Shown here: one piece after another, positions 1 through 13,085 of the stretch
Numbering within the stretch: position 1 is the stretch's first letter
Layout: each line of letters opens with the position of its first letter
Assembly: GCA_963691655.1 (NCBI GenBank)
Contig: OY829326.1
Span: forward strand, 93,303,235 to 93,367,234
DNA: 64,000 nucleotides
Source of the DNA: Toxonevra muliebris
Lineage: Eukaryota > Arthropoda > Insecta > Diptera > Pallopteridae
Direction of reading: 5' to 3'
Translations under genes and position numbers: made by a program
Notes under the pieces: generated by a model
Database searches by the model: none
The model's input: the letters and a program-made list of their open reading frames with translations, nothing else
Told to the model about the DNA's origin: nothing

Positions 1-1889
1 TTAAGAATAGCTAATGAATTATTCAAACACATACCCACCTACCAATGACGAAGTGTTGGGATTATGAAACTCAAAACATTCAAAATTTTAGAAGCAAAAA
101 CATCATCTGATAAAATTTATTAAATACTGAACTCATAGTAATTTGCCAAGTTTTTCAACGTCCTTGAAAATCGCATTTTCTCAGAATTTAATGCGTGATC
201 GCAAAGAAATTTGTCAAAAGTAAAAATAAAGACCACCCTCAATTCCATATGCAATTATAAATGAAAATGTAAATATGTATTTACCAATGCTGTGATTGAA
301 GCCTTTCATTGTAATTCGAGACATTTTCTCCATTTGTGTTGATTTTTCAAATACACTTGAATGTGCACAAGTGACGTCATTCAAGTACAATTGAAATCGA
401 AACTGATTGAATTTCTTAATTGATGCAAGAAAAATATATGTTCCTTTGTTTTTAGATGAATGCATGGAAATTTGTTTCTTGCATACATAATAAGATTACG
501 TCTTTTAAGATTGTAAAGAGTTTAGCACTTAACAAAATTAAATTAGATTTTATTTTAATTGAATTTTTCGAAGAAAGATTAATGGAGGATGTGATAAAGA
601 CTTTAATTGCATGTGGGTGCTCACACGGATGGAATTAGGTAAAGTATTATGGTAGCCTGGTTAAGCGTTCACGCGTTAAGTTTCAGTCAAAAATTTAGTT
701 GCACCATTTTAAAAAGATGTATTTTTAAAAATTAATTTCTCGCAAGCTAATTCTGGTGATTTTAGAATTTGATATAAATTGAGTTTTAAGTGGCTGTTCA
801 GACGAGTGCAGGCATGAATCATGTCTGAAAGGGAAAGGTAGAAGAAATAGCTAGAGAGAAAGAGATAGCAGAGTTGCACCGAAAATCCAAAAATAAAATA
901 AAAATCGGCGCATTGATGAAAGTTCCATGTTCATATTGTTCCGATTTTGGCCCTTTCCCTCATAATTTTTTTGAAGTTGAGTAGTTGAAACATGAACGCA
1001 AACAAACAATGCGCATCTAGGGCACACACAGTCTTCATTTTCTTGCTATTTTTTACAAACTTATTTTAATTTCTTAAGAGATTGTTGCTTTTATTTTTTA
1101 TATAATTGATATTTCTTTTGCATTTTTTGCGAACAAAAGAACCTATCTTAATGAGCACAAGAAAAAGTGACAAAATTCCAATTCCACCGTTCCTTTTTGA
1201 TTAGAAAAAGTCCGTCATGGTTGCACTTATGTGAACACGACACGCTTTCATGCTTGCTCCCGTCTGAACAGCCACTAACTCCCTGAGTCGATCATAAAAA
1301 AGAGAGTTATATTTAGGTTATTTTTTCACTGAAACCACTGAGTTTATTTTAATTTTTTTCTATCATACATGATACGGCGGGAGAATTTTTTTTTAAACTC
1401 GAACATTTCATTTTTCATGACTGTAGAGAAAATATTTTTTCTCAGTTCCATATAAATCCACAACTCAATGCGTTTAGTAGACTTTGAGAAAAGGAACATT
1501 TACAAAATCCTTTTTTTTAACAACGGCTCAGGGAATAAATTCAGTTTTGATCGGACATCCTTAGATGTATATCATTTGACGAATATTTTTCCCGTAATTT
1601 ACAATATTCTGCTCGCAATCCTCGAAAAGGTCCCATAATTACATCGAAATAATAAAAATAATGCTAAATTCATGGATTTTCTTGATATATATTTGTATGG
1701 CAAGTCCACTATGTATTATATGAGGGGCTAACAAAGGTACGCTTAGTTGGCAACACTGAATAAATTTTTGGCAAATCAAAAAATGTCAGCTGATTTGGCA
1801 TAGTATCGCAATATTTCATTTTAAGTATCACTGCAAACAGTCAACATGGAAACAAGAAAACGCAAAGCTCCTGAGACAGAGTCGGTTCA
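1..1889. other. gene-free AT-rich DNA
   Basis: Nothing recognised. GCTGTTCAGACGAGTGCAGG near 794 and GTCTGAACAGCCACTAA near 1263 form a weak inverted pair that might delimit an old repeat of about 480 bp. Confidence 0.5.
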
Positions 1890-2324
1890 AAATCCCACCT
1901 TCTTAACAGCAAGTGATTCGGTTTTCCATTCGTAATTGATTTCGGCGTAACGTCGAGCCTGTGGAAATATTTAATGCATGCCAAAAACATATGGAGAGAA
2001 TACACCATCGCTTGTGACCGTCTCGAAGTCATTTCGGAGATTCCAGACCGGACATTTTTCTATGGAGGACGAATCTCGTCAAGGTTGCCCAAAATCTTCG
2101 ACAGTTGTTGATTGTTGGGGAACTGGGCTGCAATGCAATGGTTGTATCGCAAATATTTAGGGATCAGCGAAATCAGCACGATGGGTTCCACGAATTTGAA
2201 CTGATGCCCAAAAATGCCCAGAAGTGTGCGTTTTGCCCAATATTTTCTTCAAAAATTTATCCAGCATCTTCAATAAAATTGTAATAGGTGATGAAGCTTG
2301 GTTCTCCAAATAAGACCCAGACAG
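1890..2324 (+). pseudogene. mariner-like transposase, 5' half
   Basis: Translated plus-strand blocks in shifting frames are IRFSIRN*FRRNVEPVEIFN, then KTYGENTPSLVTVSKSFRRF, GHFSMEDESRQGCPKSS, SAKSARWVPR, and NKIVIGDEAWFSK. These are the N-terminal HTH, the linker and the first catalytic Asp (GDEAW) of a mariner-type transposase. Several frameshifts and stops occur. It is cut off at 2325 by a MITE, and no continuation was recognised after it. The family differs from the copies at 46815 and 58230. Confidence 0.8.
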
Positions 2325-2542
2325 GCACTTTGTCGTCGAATCGACGACGCGAATTTTGTTAAGTTTTTAATTAATAGAAAGCACTGATAAAATGAAGCAA
2401 TTAATAATTTTGAATAAATAATAAAGTGTTACATAAAACATAATAATAAAAGCAGAATTTTTTTTTAAAGGAGCAACTGGCATCGAGTTAAAAGAGGCGT
2501 CGTCGATTTGACGAAGATGAACCTTAGTGTATAAAAAATAAG
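2325..2542. mobile_element. MITE copy 1 (TCGAATCGACGACG family)
   Basis: From GGCACTTTGTCGTCGAATCG to GAACCTTAGTGTATAAAAAA this segment aligns along its length with the reverse complement of 58396-58650, including AATAAATAATAAAGTGT and AGGAGCAACTGG versus GGGAGCAATTGG. The subterminal inverted motif is GTCGAATCGACGACG against CGTCGTCGATTTGACGA. It interrupts a mariner fossil. No coding capacity. Confidence 0.75.
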
Positions 2543-5262
2543 TAGGAAAGTCTAGGATTAAAGAAATTCGTGCGGCTGGCAGTATGGATATTTTCCATAT
2601 TAAAAACATGTGGGGCCAATAAACCATCAGGGGGCCATATCTTCTCCTCTACTTAATTTTTAAATTGTAGTATTTCAAATTTAAATTCCATCTGTTTATG
2701 TAAAATACTTAAAATAACGGCTTTATTATTGTGAAAAATTAATTGATGATTGCTGATGTTGAATGTCAATATTTTTTCTTAATAAAATTGTTGTACGTCC
2801 ACGCACATTCACTTCAAAAATTTAATATGCTTCATGATTATTTTATTTTATTTTGCGGGCATAAAGAGCAGTAAATTTTATTTTATTACCATTTTGAATT
2901 GAATTTTCATGTTGTTGTTAACAAAATAAAACAAAACAAAAAACAACAGCCAATACAAATAATAAAAGAAACACATGGCTGGAGCATGATATACACACAC
3001 GTACACATATTTATATGTATATTTGGATGTACTTATGTATGTATGTATGTACATATTTCATAATATGAGTTAGTATAGTATATAAGTCAACATTTTTTTA
3101 CATCACTTTCACAACACCCAAAGGAGTTGGACGCATGAAATTCATATGTATTTGCATTTAAACCCAATGTATTTTGTGCATACGTAGATATGTAGGTATG
3201 AGTACCTACCTTTATAAATATTTAAATTTTTATTTTCATAGCTCTTACAAAAAAATATATATAAGTACATAAGTATGTATGTTTATTTATATCAGATAAA
3301 AAAAATTGGTACAAATAAAAATTCTTAATTGGGAGAAAACGCGTAAAAACATAAGTGAAAGTAAAAAATATAAAACAAATAGTAAGTTCGGTTGTATCCG
3401 AATCAGAGTAATAAATCAATTAAATAAATCATATATGTACATCAAATTAACAGTAGACAAAATGGCTTACCAATAAAGGCAAAATGGCTTACCGACCACC
3501 ACTATCAGCGGTGGTCGGTAAGTGTGTGAAGTACTACATATGAAAGTCTGAAGTTCGATCCCTCGAAAAATTCAAGATTATTTCAATCATTTGTGATAAA
3601 ATACTTCATTGAAGTTGAAAAAAAAAAACTGATAAATTTTTGATAGTGGCAATTTATTATTTTTTCAATTTAATTTATTTGAACAAATCGTCGCTAAATC
3701 CAAATTAATTTTTTTAATTGAATCCGTATTAATTAGCTTCTGGGTAAATCACAGAAAAATAAAACCAAAAGTAAAAATAAAAATATCAAAATAAAAGGTT
3801 AAATAATTTAAATAAAAAATATTTTTAATATACCACGTTTTTAAAATGGACTAAAAAGTATAAAATAATTTCTCCTAACCCCATACAGATTCACAACCAC
3901 ATATAAATTCCTTATCCCATACAGATTGTCTTGAAAATTTGTAACTGTGAATTTTAGTAGGACGAAAATACTTGTATGATTAACAGAATTCAAATTATAT
4001 CTTCTTACATAAATGGGTACTCAATAAATACATTTTTTACATTGCACCTCGTTGTGATTCTACATTTTGAAACATAAATGAAATAAAGGCATTTGCCAAA
4101 TACATAGTAAGAAGAAGATTTGTTGTTATGGATGTATAAATGTACAAGAAGAATAATTTATTTATATATTAAAATATAAAATATGAAAAGTTCTAACATT
4201 TTAGCTAAATATACTTATTTACATACATATATTTAGGTACAATGTTAAAAATAGTGATAATATTTCTTCGCATTTTGATTTCATGAAATCAGTAGAAAAA
4301 GATTTAAAAGTTCTTATATAAAATTAATAAAATCAAAACAAAACGTTTACATATTTGTATATAAAGAATATATAAATACTGTAAATGTTGAAAGTTATTT
4401 GCTAAAAGAAATGTTAAATATTTACTTCTTCAAACACGTCAAACTCATCCATTCAAACATTTTTGACTGCTGGATGTGTTGACAACCGTCGCTGTCACAC
4501 CATCGGTATTGCACCTCGCTGCTGTTTCTACGATTTTTTGTTTCGATTCCAGCAAGAGAAAATTGCGATCTCCTTACAATCTATACTCTTTGTAAGCGGA
4601 ACAAAACGAAAAGAAGAGTTCGTTATTGTTTGTTTTTGTTCTCTCTCTCATTTGTCTTTGAATTTGTGTATGTATACACATATACATATATTCTACTCCC
4701 GCTAAAGCAATGATTTTAACAACGATGAATTCAATGCTTTGATCTATGAAAAAAATAGAAAAACTTGCGATGCTAATATTTTTAATATTATTATATTTAT
4801 ATATATTTGAGATACTTCATATTGCATTGTCTTCCAGTTCTGAACTATATTTTAAATTTCAAGTCTCTAGCTCATCGGGAAGTTAGTTTAAAATCGATTA
4901 CAAAATTTGTACCGAACAGACTGACAGACAGACACCATTGAAAGCGAGTTAATATAAACGTGGTAAAATATGTTAACATGAAAGACAATAAACCATATTT
5001 AATGAATAAATTCGATTAAAAAAAATAAAATTAAGGAAACCCCATAATTTTATTTGCTTTTGTAAACAAAGTTTGGAATCATAGAATAGTTTGAAAATGC
5101 TGCCAATTTCAAAGTGGGAAAACAATTAAATTTGTGTCGCTACTTGCAAGCGCAGTTTACTAGTAAAAAAAACGGGAAAAAGATTCAAAGGGTGCATAAA
5201 TTTTAGTGTATTAAATATTTGGTTTCGGTGCAAAAAATAAATTTAAAATTTTTTTTAAGTGT
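2543..5262. other. gene-free AT-rich DNA with microsatellites
   Basis: TATG/TACA microsatellites lie at about 2995-3055. The segment 4840-4945 (CAAGTCTCTAGCTCATCGGG ... CAGACTGACAGACAGACA) looks like the tail of a common insect repeat. A slightly GC-richer patch at 4440-4640 has no recognised coding. Confidence 0.5.
3488..3575 (+). repeat. 13-bp perfect hairpin and B-box-like motif
   Basis: CTTACCGACCACC at 3488-3500 and GGTGGTCGGTAAG at 3510-3522 form a perfect 13-bp stem with a 9-nt loop. AAAATGGCTTACC just upstream is duplicated (about 3459 and 3482). About 45 bp downstream is AGTTCGATCCC, a match to the Pol III B box. This could be a decayed tRNA-derived SINE head with a palindromic duplication. 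Confidence 0.4.
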
Positions 5263-6548
5263 GAAACGTAAGTAAAGCAAAATATACAAAAATTTAACTC
5301 CAAAAGTAGTTCATCAAATAAAACCACATTTTGGATTTTCTTTCAATGATTGAAGTTTTATTTGATCTACTCCATTTTGGATTCAAAAATTCTAGTATTT
5401 GTAAAAAAAATTATAATTTAAAAATGAAACGTAAGTAACATAATTTTTTTTTTTTTGTATGTGGTAGCAGAAATAGAAATGGAGCAACAAAAATTGTCCA
5501 CAAATGACTAAAAACTTACTTCAAAGCAGCGTGTGAGGCGTTATAGAGAAAAAATAAAGTTTAATATAGAATAGGATAAGGTATATCGGGAAAAAATAGT
5601 CTTCATTAATCTAAATTCTCTTAAAGAATGAATTAAAATTTTATTTTTTAGCATTATATTTAAAGATTTGATTATTTACCACATAGCATTTATTACTTTC
5701 CCTATATCTTTCAAATAATTATTGCTCTATCAAAACACAAGCTGTTTTATTTTACTTTGCAACGAATTAAACTATTTTTTTTTTTAATAAAATATATAAA
5801 GTGATTGCATTTTACCGTTTAATTCAAACCCTCATTTAATAATCCCCAAATGCCACGCAAATAAAATTAGTAGGGCAAGTCAAGTGTGCTTGAGCTAAAA
5901 GGCGGTCGCTGAATTCGACATACACTGTGCTACGCTAGGAACTTAAAACAAAAAAATAAATAATCAAAAATTTTTTTTAGAAATCTAAATTTCTTTTGTT
6001 AAACCAGCGAATTTCACTTTTACTTTTCTATATGTTAGATTATTTCAAGGTTGAGTGCTCCATAAAAAAAATTCCGATGTAGTACAGTGTATTAGGCCAC
6101 GGATTCGAACTCAGTGACCCCCTTTTATCTAGCTCATTCCTACAAATTTTCGTTCCAGTGATACACGACTTGAAACGTAAGCAAATCAAATATGTATTAA
6201 AAAAATATACTACAATAATTTAAGCAAAACAGTCAAATTTTTTTATGAACTTCTACTGTCGATAAATAAATCTATTTGGAAACAATTTTCTTCTTTAATT
6301 TTCATTGACCAATTCGCAGAATTTCACATATCTAAAACGAGTACTCAAAATATTTGTTATGTGCGGAAACGTAAGTAACGGCACTAATATGAGTTATTTG
6401 CTCAGAGCATATTAATAATTGAAAATATGTTTATGCTGATTCATGTACAAGAACATAACACACATACGACTGTGTTACCCGATTTTTAAATTAGTTGATA
6501 ATTATTGGTGAAAAAATCGTTTTATACCGAATGGTGAAACGTAAGTAA
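5263..6548 (+). repeat. five-fold GAAACGTAAG motif
   Basis: GAAACGTAAGTAA occurs at 5263, 5426, 6366 and 6536, and GAAACGTAAGCAA at 6172, all on the plus strand, with little similarity in the surrounding sequence. The core GTAAGTA is an ideal 5' splice site. The stretch is otherwise AT-rich and without a recognised gene. It also holds copies of the GGTCGCTGATTCGA-type repeat motif near 5909 and 6103. Confidence 0.65.
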
Positions 6549-7384
6549 CGCTGGATTTACACTTCTATAATTCGAATGTCAATAAATTCGATTTTTGATG
6601 ACTCAGTTAAAATGTATACTAATGTGTGTATCAATCTGCTAACTTTTTAAGTTTTGCCAATGTTCGTAGAGCGTCATGCACTACATAAACTATCTTCATC
6701 TCAGAAATTAGAAAAATGGACTTGGTGAATTCTGCTAGAACGACGACGAAATATTTTATTTAAATAAATATTGTTCTCTTTTAGACAAAATGCTCTTTCT
6801 ATTTAAGAAAATGTTCCTTTATTTTAACCTTTAACTGTAGAGGTGGTGGTAAATTTTACACCATCTTGTGAAATAAAATGCCAAATTTTTTCAAATTTTA
6901 CATGTATTTTAATTAAAAATGTTATTAGCATGTTTTCAAAGAACAAATAATTATCGAAAAACCTTTTTTTTCTACAATTTTTTAGTAAAGTTAAAAGTTA
7001 AGTTAGTTAAAGGTTAAGTTAACATTATATATGTACCGGCCAAATTACACTAAAACGCTTAATGAGGGTGGTATCAACTCCTGTGACTTTGGCTGCTGTC
7101 TCTGGACCGCAAAAGAATCTGCAACCGTTACCGGTGTTCGACGTGCCACTCCCAACACCTACACGGTCAACCTTTATACTCAGTTCTCTCCTCCATTGCG
7201 GATTTTCTATCTTTTATTCCCACTCTTTGCTCTGCTATGTAGTATGCATAACGCTCGTATCTTTTTTCCGACCAAAAACTGTATATTTCTACCAAATATT
7301 TTTAAAAAACTGTAAATCGATTTGAAAAAACTGTATATTTCGCGGTATCAATTTTTTTCAATGAAAATTAACCAGGAAAGCAAT

Positions 7385-7657
7385 TTATCCATCATCTAAA
7401 TCGTCTTTGTTCTCCATTTTCATATCTCCTTTTGTTGTTGTATTGAATTTGGGCTTTGAAGAAATTTGACGAAGCGATTCCGGCTTTGCTATGAGGTATT
7501 TATAGAAATCAACGTATGGATATTTCAAGTTACATTTGACAATAAGAATCGTCTTCAATGTTTCCACTTCTTTCAAAGGTATACTTGCAACGAGTTGCCC
7601 TTGTTCTCTGACACGTTTTCCATTGTGATTGATAAATTTTAATTTCGTAGTGTTCAA
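7385..7657 (-). CDS. unrecognised 90-codon frame in a repeat-like segment
   Basis: The minus strand reads MNTTKLKFINHNGKRVREQG, QLVASIPLKEVETLKTILIV, NLKYPYVDFYKYLIAKPES and ends with an acidic KMENKDDLDDG. The frame remains open upstream (YRFFNSKTTYRLFYQN) toward 7750. CGCGGTAT/GCGGTATAC words recur on both sides (7340, 7685, 7705, 7731). Composition is more protein-like than the neighbours, but no domain is recognised; a transposon ORF end is a possibility. Confidence 0.25.
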   Translation of the reverse strand: MNTTKLKFINHNGKRVREQGQLVASIPLKEVETLKTILIVKCNLKYPYVDFYKYLIAKPESLRQISSKPKFNTTTKGDMKMENKDDLDDG

Positions 7658-8454
7658 AAATTGTATATTTTTTCTTAGTATAAACGCGGTATTTTGGTAA
7701 AAAAGGCGGTATGTGGTTTTGGAGTTGAAAAAGCGGTATACTACCGCGTTAAGAAACTCAAGAAACTTAATCCAAACTTTATTGTAGGATGCTGCCTTCC
7801 ATTTCTTAGTAAGGGTACAACCAAATGCTGAAATAATATAAAAAAACTACAAGCTTTATTTAGATCTAGTATAATTTGCACTGATGATTTCTATCGAAGT
7901 TCGAAGTTTCTCATTATTCACGACATGTTCTTCATCATTGACGCACTCCCATAAAAATTCCAACAAAAATTCGATTGCTTGGGGACTACTTGTTGAAGTC
8001 TTTAAATAAATTTCCTTATTTTGACTCTTTCAAATTTCACGGACGGACACCGACGGATATGCAACCTAATTTACCTCTTTAATTATGCTTTAAGAAACTA
8101 TGCCATAAGAAAAAAAAACAAACTTTTAAAAGCTTAAGTAAATATTGCTTTCTTTAATTTTTAAAAGTAGCAATAACGAATTCTTCAACTAATGTTCAAA
8201 TAATCCAAACGCAAAACAAAACACTTTAAAAATGTACCAATTTTCACCAAAAACCGACACAACCACTTTTTATAACGGAATTCTGAAGAATAAACGAAAA
8301 ATATAATACCGGTATACACGTTCTTGCGTCACCTTGCTATTCAGCCCTAACAAAAAAACAACTTTGCCGTGACAATGGTGACAATGGCAATGGTGATTGA
8401 AATTCGCGACATACAAATTTTCATTTATTTTGTGCTAGAATAATTTTTCAAACC

Positions 8455-8680
8455 ACAATGCGCCATGCCGTGGTGAACTGCACCGCAGGACTCTCGGGCT
8501 CGATGCTCGGCACGATAAGTATAGAAAATAAAATTGCTTTTCTTGGCTGGCAATGGCAAATCTCCAAGATAAAAAAATTGCCCAAATCACTTCGCCATTC
8601 AGAACATGAATGGAAGCGAAAAACTCGGTCTAAACGCTCTATGCGCTGCACTGACATAAATGAGGAAAACTGATTGAAAG
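8455..8680 (+). mobile_element. SINE, second copy of the 53739 family
   Basis: Shared blocks with 53739-54062 are GGGCTCGATGCTCGGCACG (B-box region), ATAGAAAATAAAA, CTTGGCTGGCAATGGCAAAT, CTCCAAG and ACATGAATGGAAGCGAAAAA-CTCGG. The head is strongly diverged (CCGTGGTGAACTGCACCGC), so this copy is older or belongs to a related subfamily. Small open frames of about 70 codons on both strands here are by-products of its higher GC. Confidence 0.7.
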
Positions 8681-11475
8681 GGCTATAAAATTATGTGAAG
8701 CTTTCCTGCATATGAATGAAATTAATTTTCTGTTTTTTTTAAACATAAAATGAAAAAACAGACAGAGCAATTTGAATCACTGTCGACAAATTTGCGAACG
8801 ATCACAACAGCAAAAAGACATTTATCCCCGCGACAAATATGAAATTCATCTACATTAATCTTAAGAAAGTTGTTGATCTGGTAATGTTCGTTTTCTTTCA
8901 TGATTGCAAGTGGAATTGAATGTTACTTAAGACATGTCCCCAGCAATCCAAACAAGTAGGAATTTTCCTACTGTTTTCGAGTCTGCTTAAACTTCGGAGA
9001 AATTCAGAAAAAAGTCATCCACAAAGTAGTTTTACTATTTTTAGCTCTTAAAATAACTTTAACGCAACTTTCTGAAGCGAATTTATGCCTACGTTGGTGC
9101 AAACTAATATATCCGTAATTATTTTATGTAGCAAATTTAAAGTTTATGTTCACTTACATATATTAAAATACAAAACAAGAAAAAAAAAACATTTATGCAT
9201 AAGATTTTAATACATTTTTTAAAGCTTTTTAAAATTTTCAGGATTTTTCAGCTTAACACATTTTTTTTTGTGTTTCATTGCAAGCGAATATAAAAAATGT
9301 GCACACATATTTATGCAATATTTTTGCTTCACTTTGCTTTACAATAATAACATTTTAATATTTTAATAGTTACTTTCATCCTCTGCAATTTACTGGACAC
9401 ATGGACGTGTGTCCATGTATCCACAACCAAACTCACACACACATACATATAGTCGGGTATCAATTTTAATGTTTCCATGTTTTAATATCGAAATTTTACG
9501 GTAAATTGTTTCATTTTTAATATTCTACTCGTCGATATTGTAGCCTTCGGTTGTATTGTTCATTTTACTCCCCAGCCTTCCCAATTTTTTTTTTTTTTTT
9601 TTTACTTACTTATTGTTTGGGATGCCATTTAAAAATTTACTACCAGCCGAACAAAATCTTTGCATTAAGTTATTATAAAAAGAAAATATACTCGCATACA
9701 TGCATAAAATTCCAGCATCAAGATATATAAAAATATTAAATTTACAACATTCACTTCGCATGCAAGTAAAATTCACAAATTTATGGCATTTATTATGTCT
9801 CCCCCGAAATGACAGGCCAAAAAAAAAAAAAAAAATTAGCAAATCCAAGAAAAATGCCAAAGAAAATATATGTAGAAATTGTGAAATAATATCGTATATT
9901 TCGCATATTTTAGTAGCTAAGAACGAACAATAGCATCGACGTCAAGTCGGTGATCTACTTGGAGGGGTTTAACACCTGATGACAGCTTAGATTGGGGATA
10001 ACGCCACTTTACAGAACATTTGCCGCTTGTTTCGAAACTGATTTTCATATTTATAACTTGTGACAGTCGAAAAAAAAGGAAATGAGCGGAAGGTGAAGAA
10101 GTAGAAGAAATACACTAAACGGTTGTACATGAAAATTGGTAAATTTTATAGCACATGGTGAAGCATATCAAATTTTGATGAATACATATGTATAGTATAT
10201 TGTATGTTTGTATGTGTGTAAACAGCGCAGAGCAACAGCTGTCATGTCATCATAAATACCCAAAAAACAAAGGCAACATCAATAACCTTTTATATACTTA
10301 TACAGGAACGTATACTTGATATTATAGTTATGTATTTTTTTTGTTCGGGGCCAAATATTCTAAACGTTGCATAAAGTTGTCTATGTTGTTACATATCAAA
10401 ATTTATATCTACGTATTCTACATATTTTATCTGCAATATATGGAATAAACTTCATTTGCAGCTGCTCGATTGTTCTAAAATAAATAACATGTATATGAAC
10501 ATATAAAGTAGATAAAGTAAATTGGATAAAGGGAGTAGGCAGAATGTTCCCAGATCACTGCGGCCAACTAGGTTCTGTTGTGATAAGCCTGGCCCGGTAC
10601 TTTAAACTATTGCTAAGCGGATATTTTGTTTATAAAGTATGTTTATAAAAGACAAGAGAATATGAAAATAAAAAATTGGAGAAAAGGGTTATCCAATGGT
10701 TATCTACAGCTCCATAGCACTGTTTTTTAGCCTTTCATAGAGGACAAACAAGCATATGCAGAGTTATGAAATTTGGTGTCATGACTGTGGAAGTCTTAAG
10801 TAACCATGTTTTCTGCATAAAATATTTCTACTAATTTCTGTTAAAATTCCGGCATGAAAGGATTAAAGGGATGTTAAAAATAAAGCTTTTTAAAGAGTTT
10901 TTCCTTCATTTCTAATAAAGCAATCAAGGTAAAGTTTTGTGAGTTTGTTATAGGAGATTGTGGGGAATTTGTCATATCAATTTTTTTGGCTACAAAATTT
11001 GTACTACGTTGAATTAGAAAAAATAAGGCAATGGCTTATTGTAGATCGTTCTATAAGGCAAATTTTTTCCAAAAACCGTTTATCAGTTTCTGAATACGAA
11101 ATAATTTTTATAACCGATTTTTGAAAAAGTTTAAGCTTACCCGACACACAGTGATTTGATCCTATATAACGACGGGACAAAATTAGAAGGAGTGCTCTGA
11201 TTTCGTGCGGTATTAAATTTTGGGTCGCTAAACACAAATCAGAAGTCAGTTTAAATCAGCCTATTTGGGTTACGCTAGAATTTTCGTCATATTTGGTAAG
11301 CTATAATGGGAAAGTGGGCAGTTTGATATTCAAGAAATTTAATTTATTTAGTTATGTTGATATTGGCCTTTTCAGAAACTTAAACATTTTTTAATATAAT
11401 GAACGCAACTTCTGAATTTTTACGCTTTTAGTCATTTTTCAGCATGATTGCCTACTTTTAGGGTTAACAAAAAAA

Positions 11476-11915
11476 GTTTAAATCCAATTTTAGTTGAAGA
11501 AATCATTTTCAGACCTACTTCTAAATAGAATTATTTCCTGAAAGCGGAAGATATCGGAGGATATTTTTGTACATTCCGATCAAAAAAATGCCTTCAAAAA
11601 TTGAGAAAAAGTCCAGAAACATATTTTCACATATTTTCGAGATTTTCTCTCTCAAAATTCGGCAATTTTCAGTTTTCTTATTTTCAAAAATACATAACTT
11701 TAAAAACAATGCAGAATTTTTAGCTTTTCAAATCTTAACTAAAAAGTAACACCAAAGATTTCCTTGATAAATTGCAAACACAAACTTATTTTTCAGATGT
11801 ATTTTACCCAACGGACTAAAAAACTAAAATCGAACTATCCTCATTTGAGCTGCTAATTACTTTTTCCGCCAAAATTTTTTGGAGTTTTCTTAGTTGGAGT
11901 ATTATCTTGAAAATG
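11476..11915 (+). repeat. direct repeat, copy A
   Basis: It matches 12638-13085 over most of its length: GAATTATTTCCTGA, CCAGAAACATATTTTCACAT, CAAAAATACATAACTTTAAA, AACGGACTAAAAAACTAA and GAGCTGCTAATTACTTTTTC. The copies differ by substitutions and indels. An LTR pair or segmental duplication is possible; no TG..CA ends are evident. Confidence 0.75.
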
Positions 11916-12637
11916 GCACTAAATTTTTTTTAATTTTGGAATTATGAATTTTTTGAATTTTGTCCATAAGACGAATCACTATGCGACGTCACATTGTGAG
12001 GTAAATGATACCGAAACAGAAGTCTTCTACTAATGGTATTATGATTTATTTCATGTAATTACTATAAAATAAATAAAAACAAACTGTAACTGAAAATATT
12101 TTAGAGGAATTTTTTTTATTATTTATTATTTTTTTCATTATTATTATTTCTTTAAGTAAAAAGTAGTACTTCTACATGGCCTTCAAATTTTAATCAGCAA
12201 AATAAAAAATTAGCTTGAATTTGAAAAAAGCATTAAATGTACCTTTAACATATATTAGTGACAATTTTCAAGTATAGATTTAGTGCCTAGATAATTTCCG
12301 GAACTATGCCAACTTCATAGTTGGCATAGAAAATAGTAATTTCACACTTTTAACACTTTTACTTCTATTTGATTTCTAAAGCATTTTTTTAAGTGCAGCT
12401 ATAAGAAATGCATATGATTGCATCGAACTCTCATAGAAATAAATGGCAGCAATAACGGTATCTTTGACACTTGGCTGATTGGATTTACCGCTACAGTATC
12501 CTAGTGAAAAAGCCGAATGCCAACTTAGCCAGTATGCCAATTTCCCCCAGTCTCCTACATGATTTAGATCTCTTAGATGATTTATGTTCGCCATTTAAAG
12601 CTTTTGACTTTATACACTTTTATTCATTGCATACTTT

Positions 12638-13085
12638 TAGGTTTAATTCCAATTTTTATCGAAAAAATCGTGCTCAGACTTATTTCCAAATTGAATTATT
12701 TCCTGAGAACGGAAGATAGCGGAGCATGTTTTTGCCTAATTCAATAAAAAAAGAAGCCTTCAAAAATTGAGGATAAATCCAGAAACATATTTTCACATAT
12801 TTTCTAGATTTTCCCAAAATTCGTCAAGTTTCAGTTTTCTTTTTTTTTTCAAAAATACATAACTTTAAAAACAATGCACAATTTTTAGCTTTTCAAGTCT
12901 TGACAAATTGTAAATACAAAAGTGGAATTTTTATATCATTAAATACTTATTTTTCAGGTAGTTTTTACTCAAACGGACTAAAAAACTAAGTAAAATTCAA
13001 CGAACCAACATTTCTGTGAAAAATTTTTTTAACTTTGAGCTGCTAATTACTTTTTCGTGAAGATTTTTTGGGGTTTTTCTTAGTT
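12638..13085 (+). repeat. direct repeat, copy B
   Basis: Second copy of the 11476 repeat in the same orientation, 0.7 kb downstream. The intervening DNA is AT-rich and contains an 11-bp perfect hairpin (CTATGCCAACT-TCAT-AGTTGGCATAG at 12304-12329) and small open frames without recognisable motifs. Confidence 0.75.

Larger units (their letters stand above)
6549..11475. other. mostly gene-free, apart from entries at 7385 and 8455
   Basis: A patch at 7031-7210 has higher GC and short overlapping open frames but no recognised domain. 9270-9900 is AT-rich with T and A homopolymers. 9940-10030 is a short GC-richer unique stretch. No other structure was recognised. Confidence 0.5.

Noticed and set aside
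6090..6125. Possible tRNA B box (reverse complement GAGTTCGAATCCGTGG)
   Set aside because: No A box at proper spacing and no cloverleaf; the same GATTCGGAATCAGCGACC-type word recurs in an interspersed repeat family.
8448..8673. Overlapping 69-71-codon frames on both strands
   Set aside because: They fall entirely within a SINE copy and reflect its higher GC.
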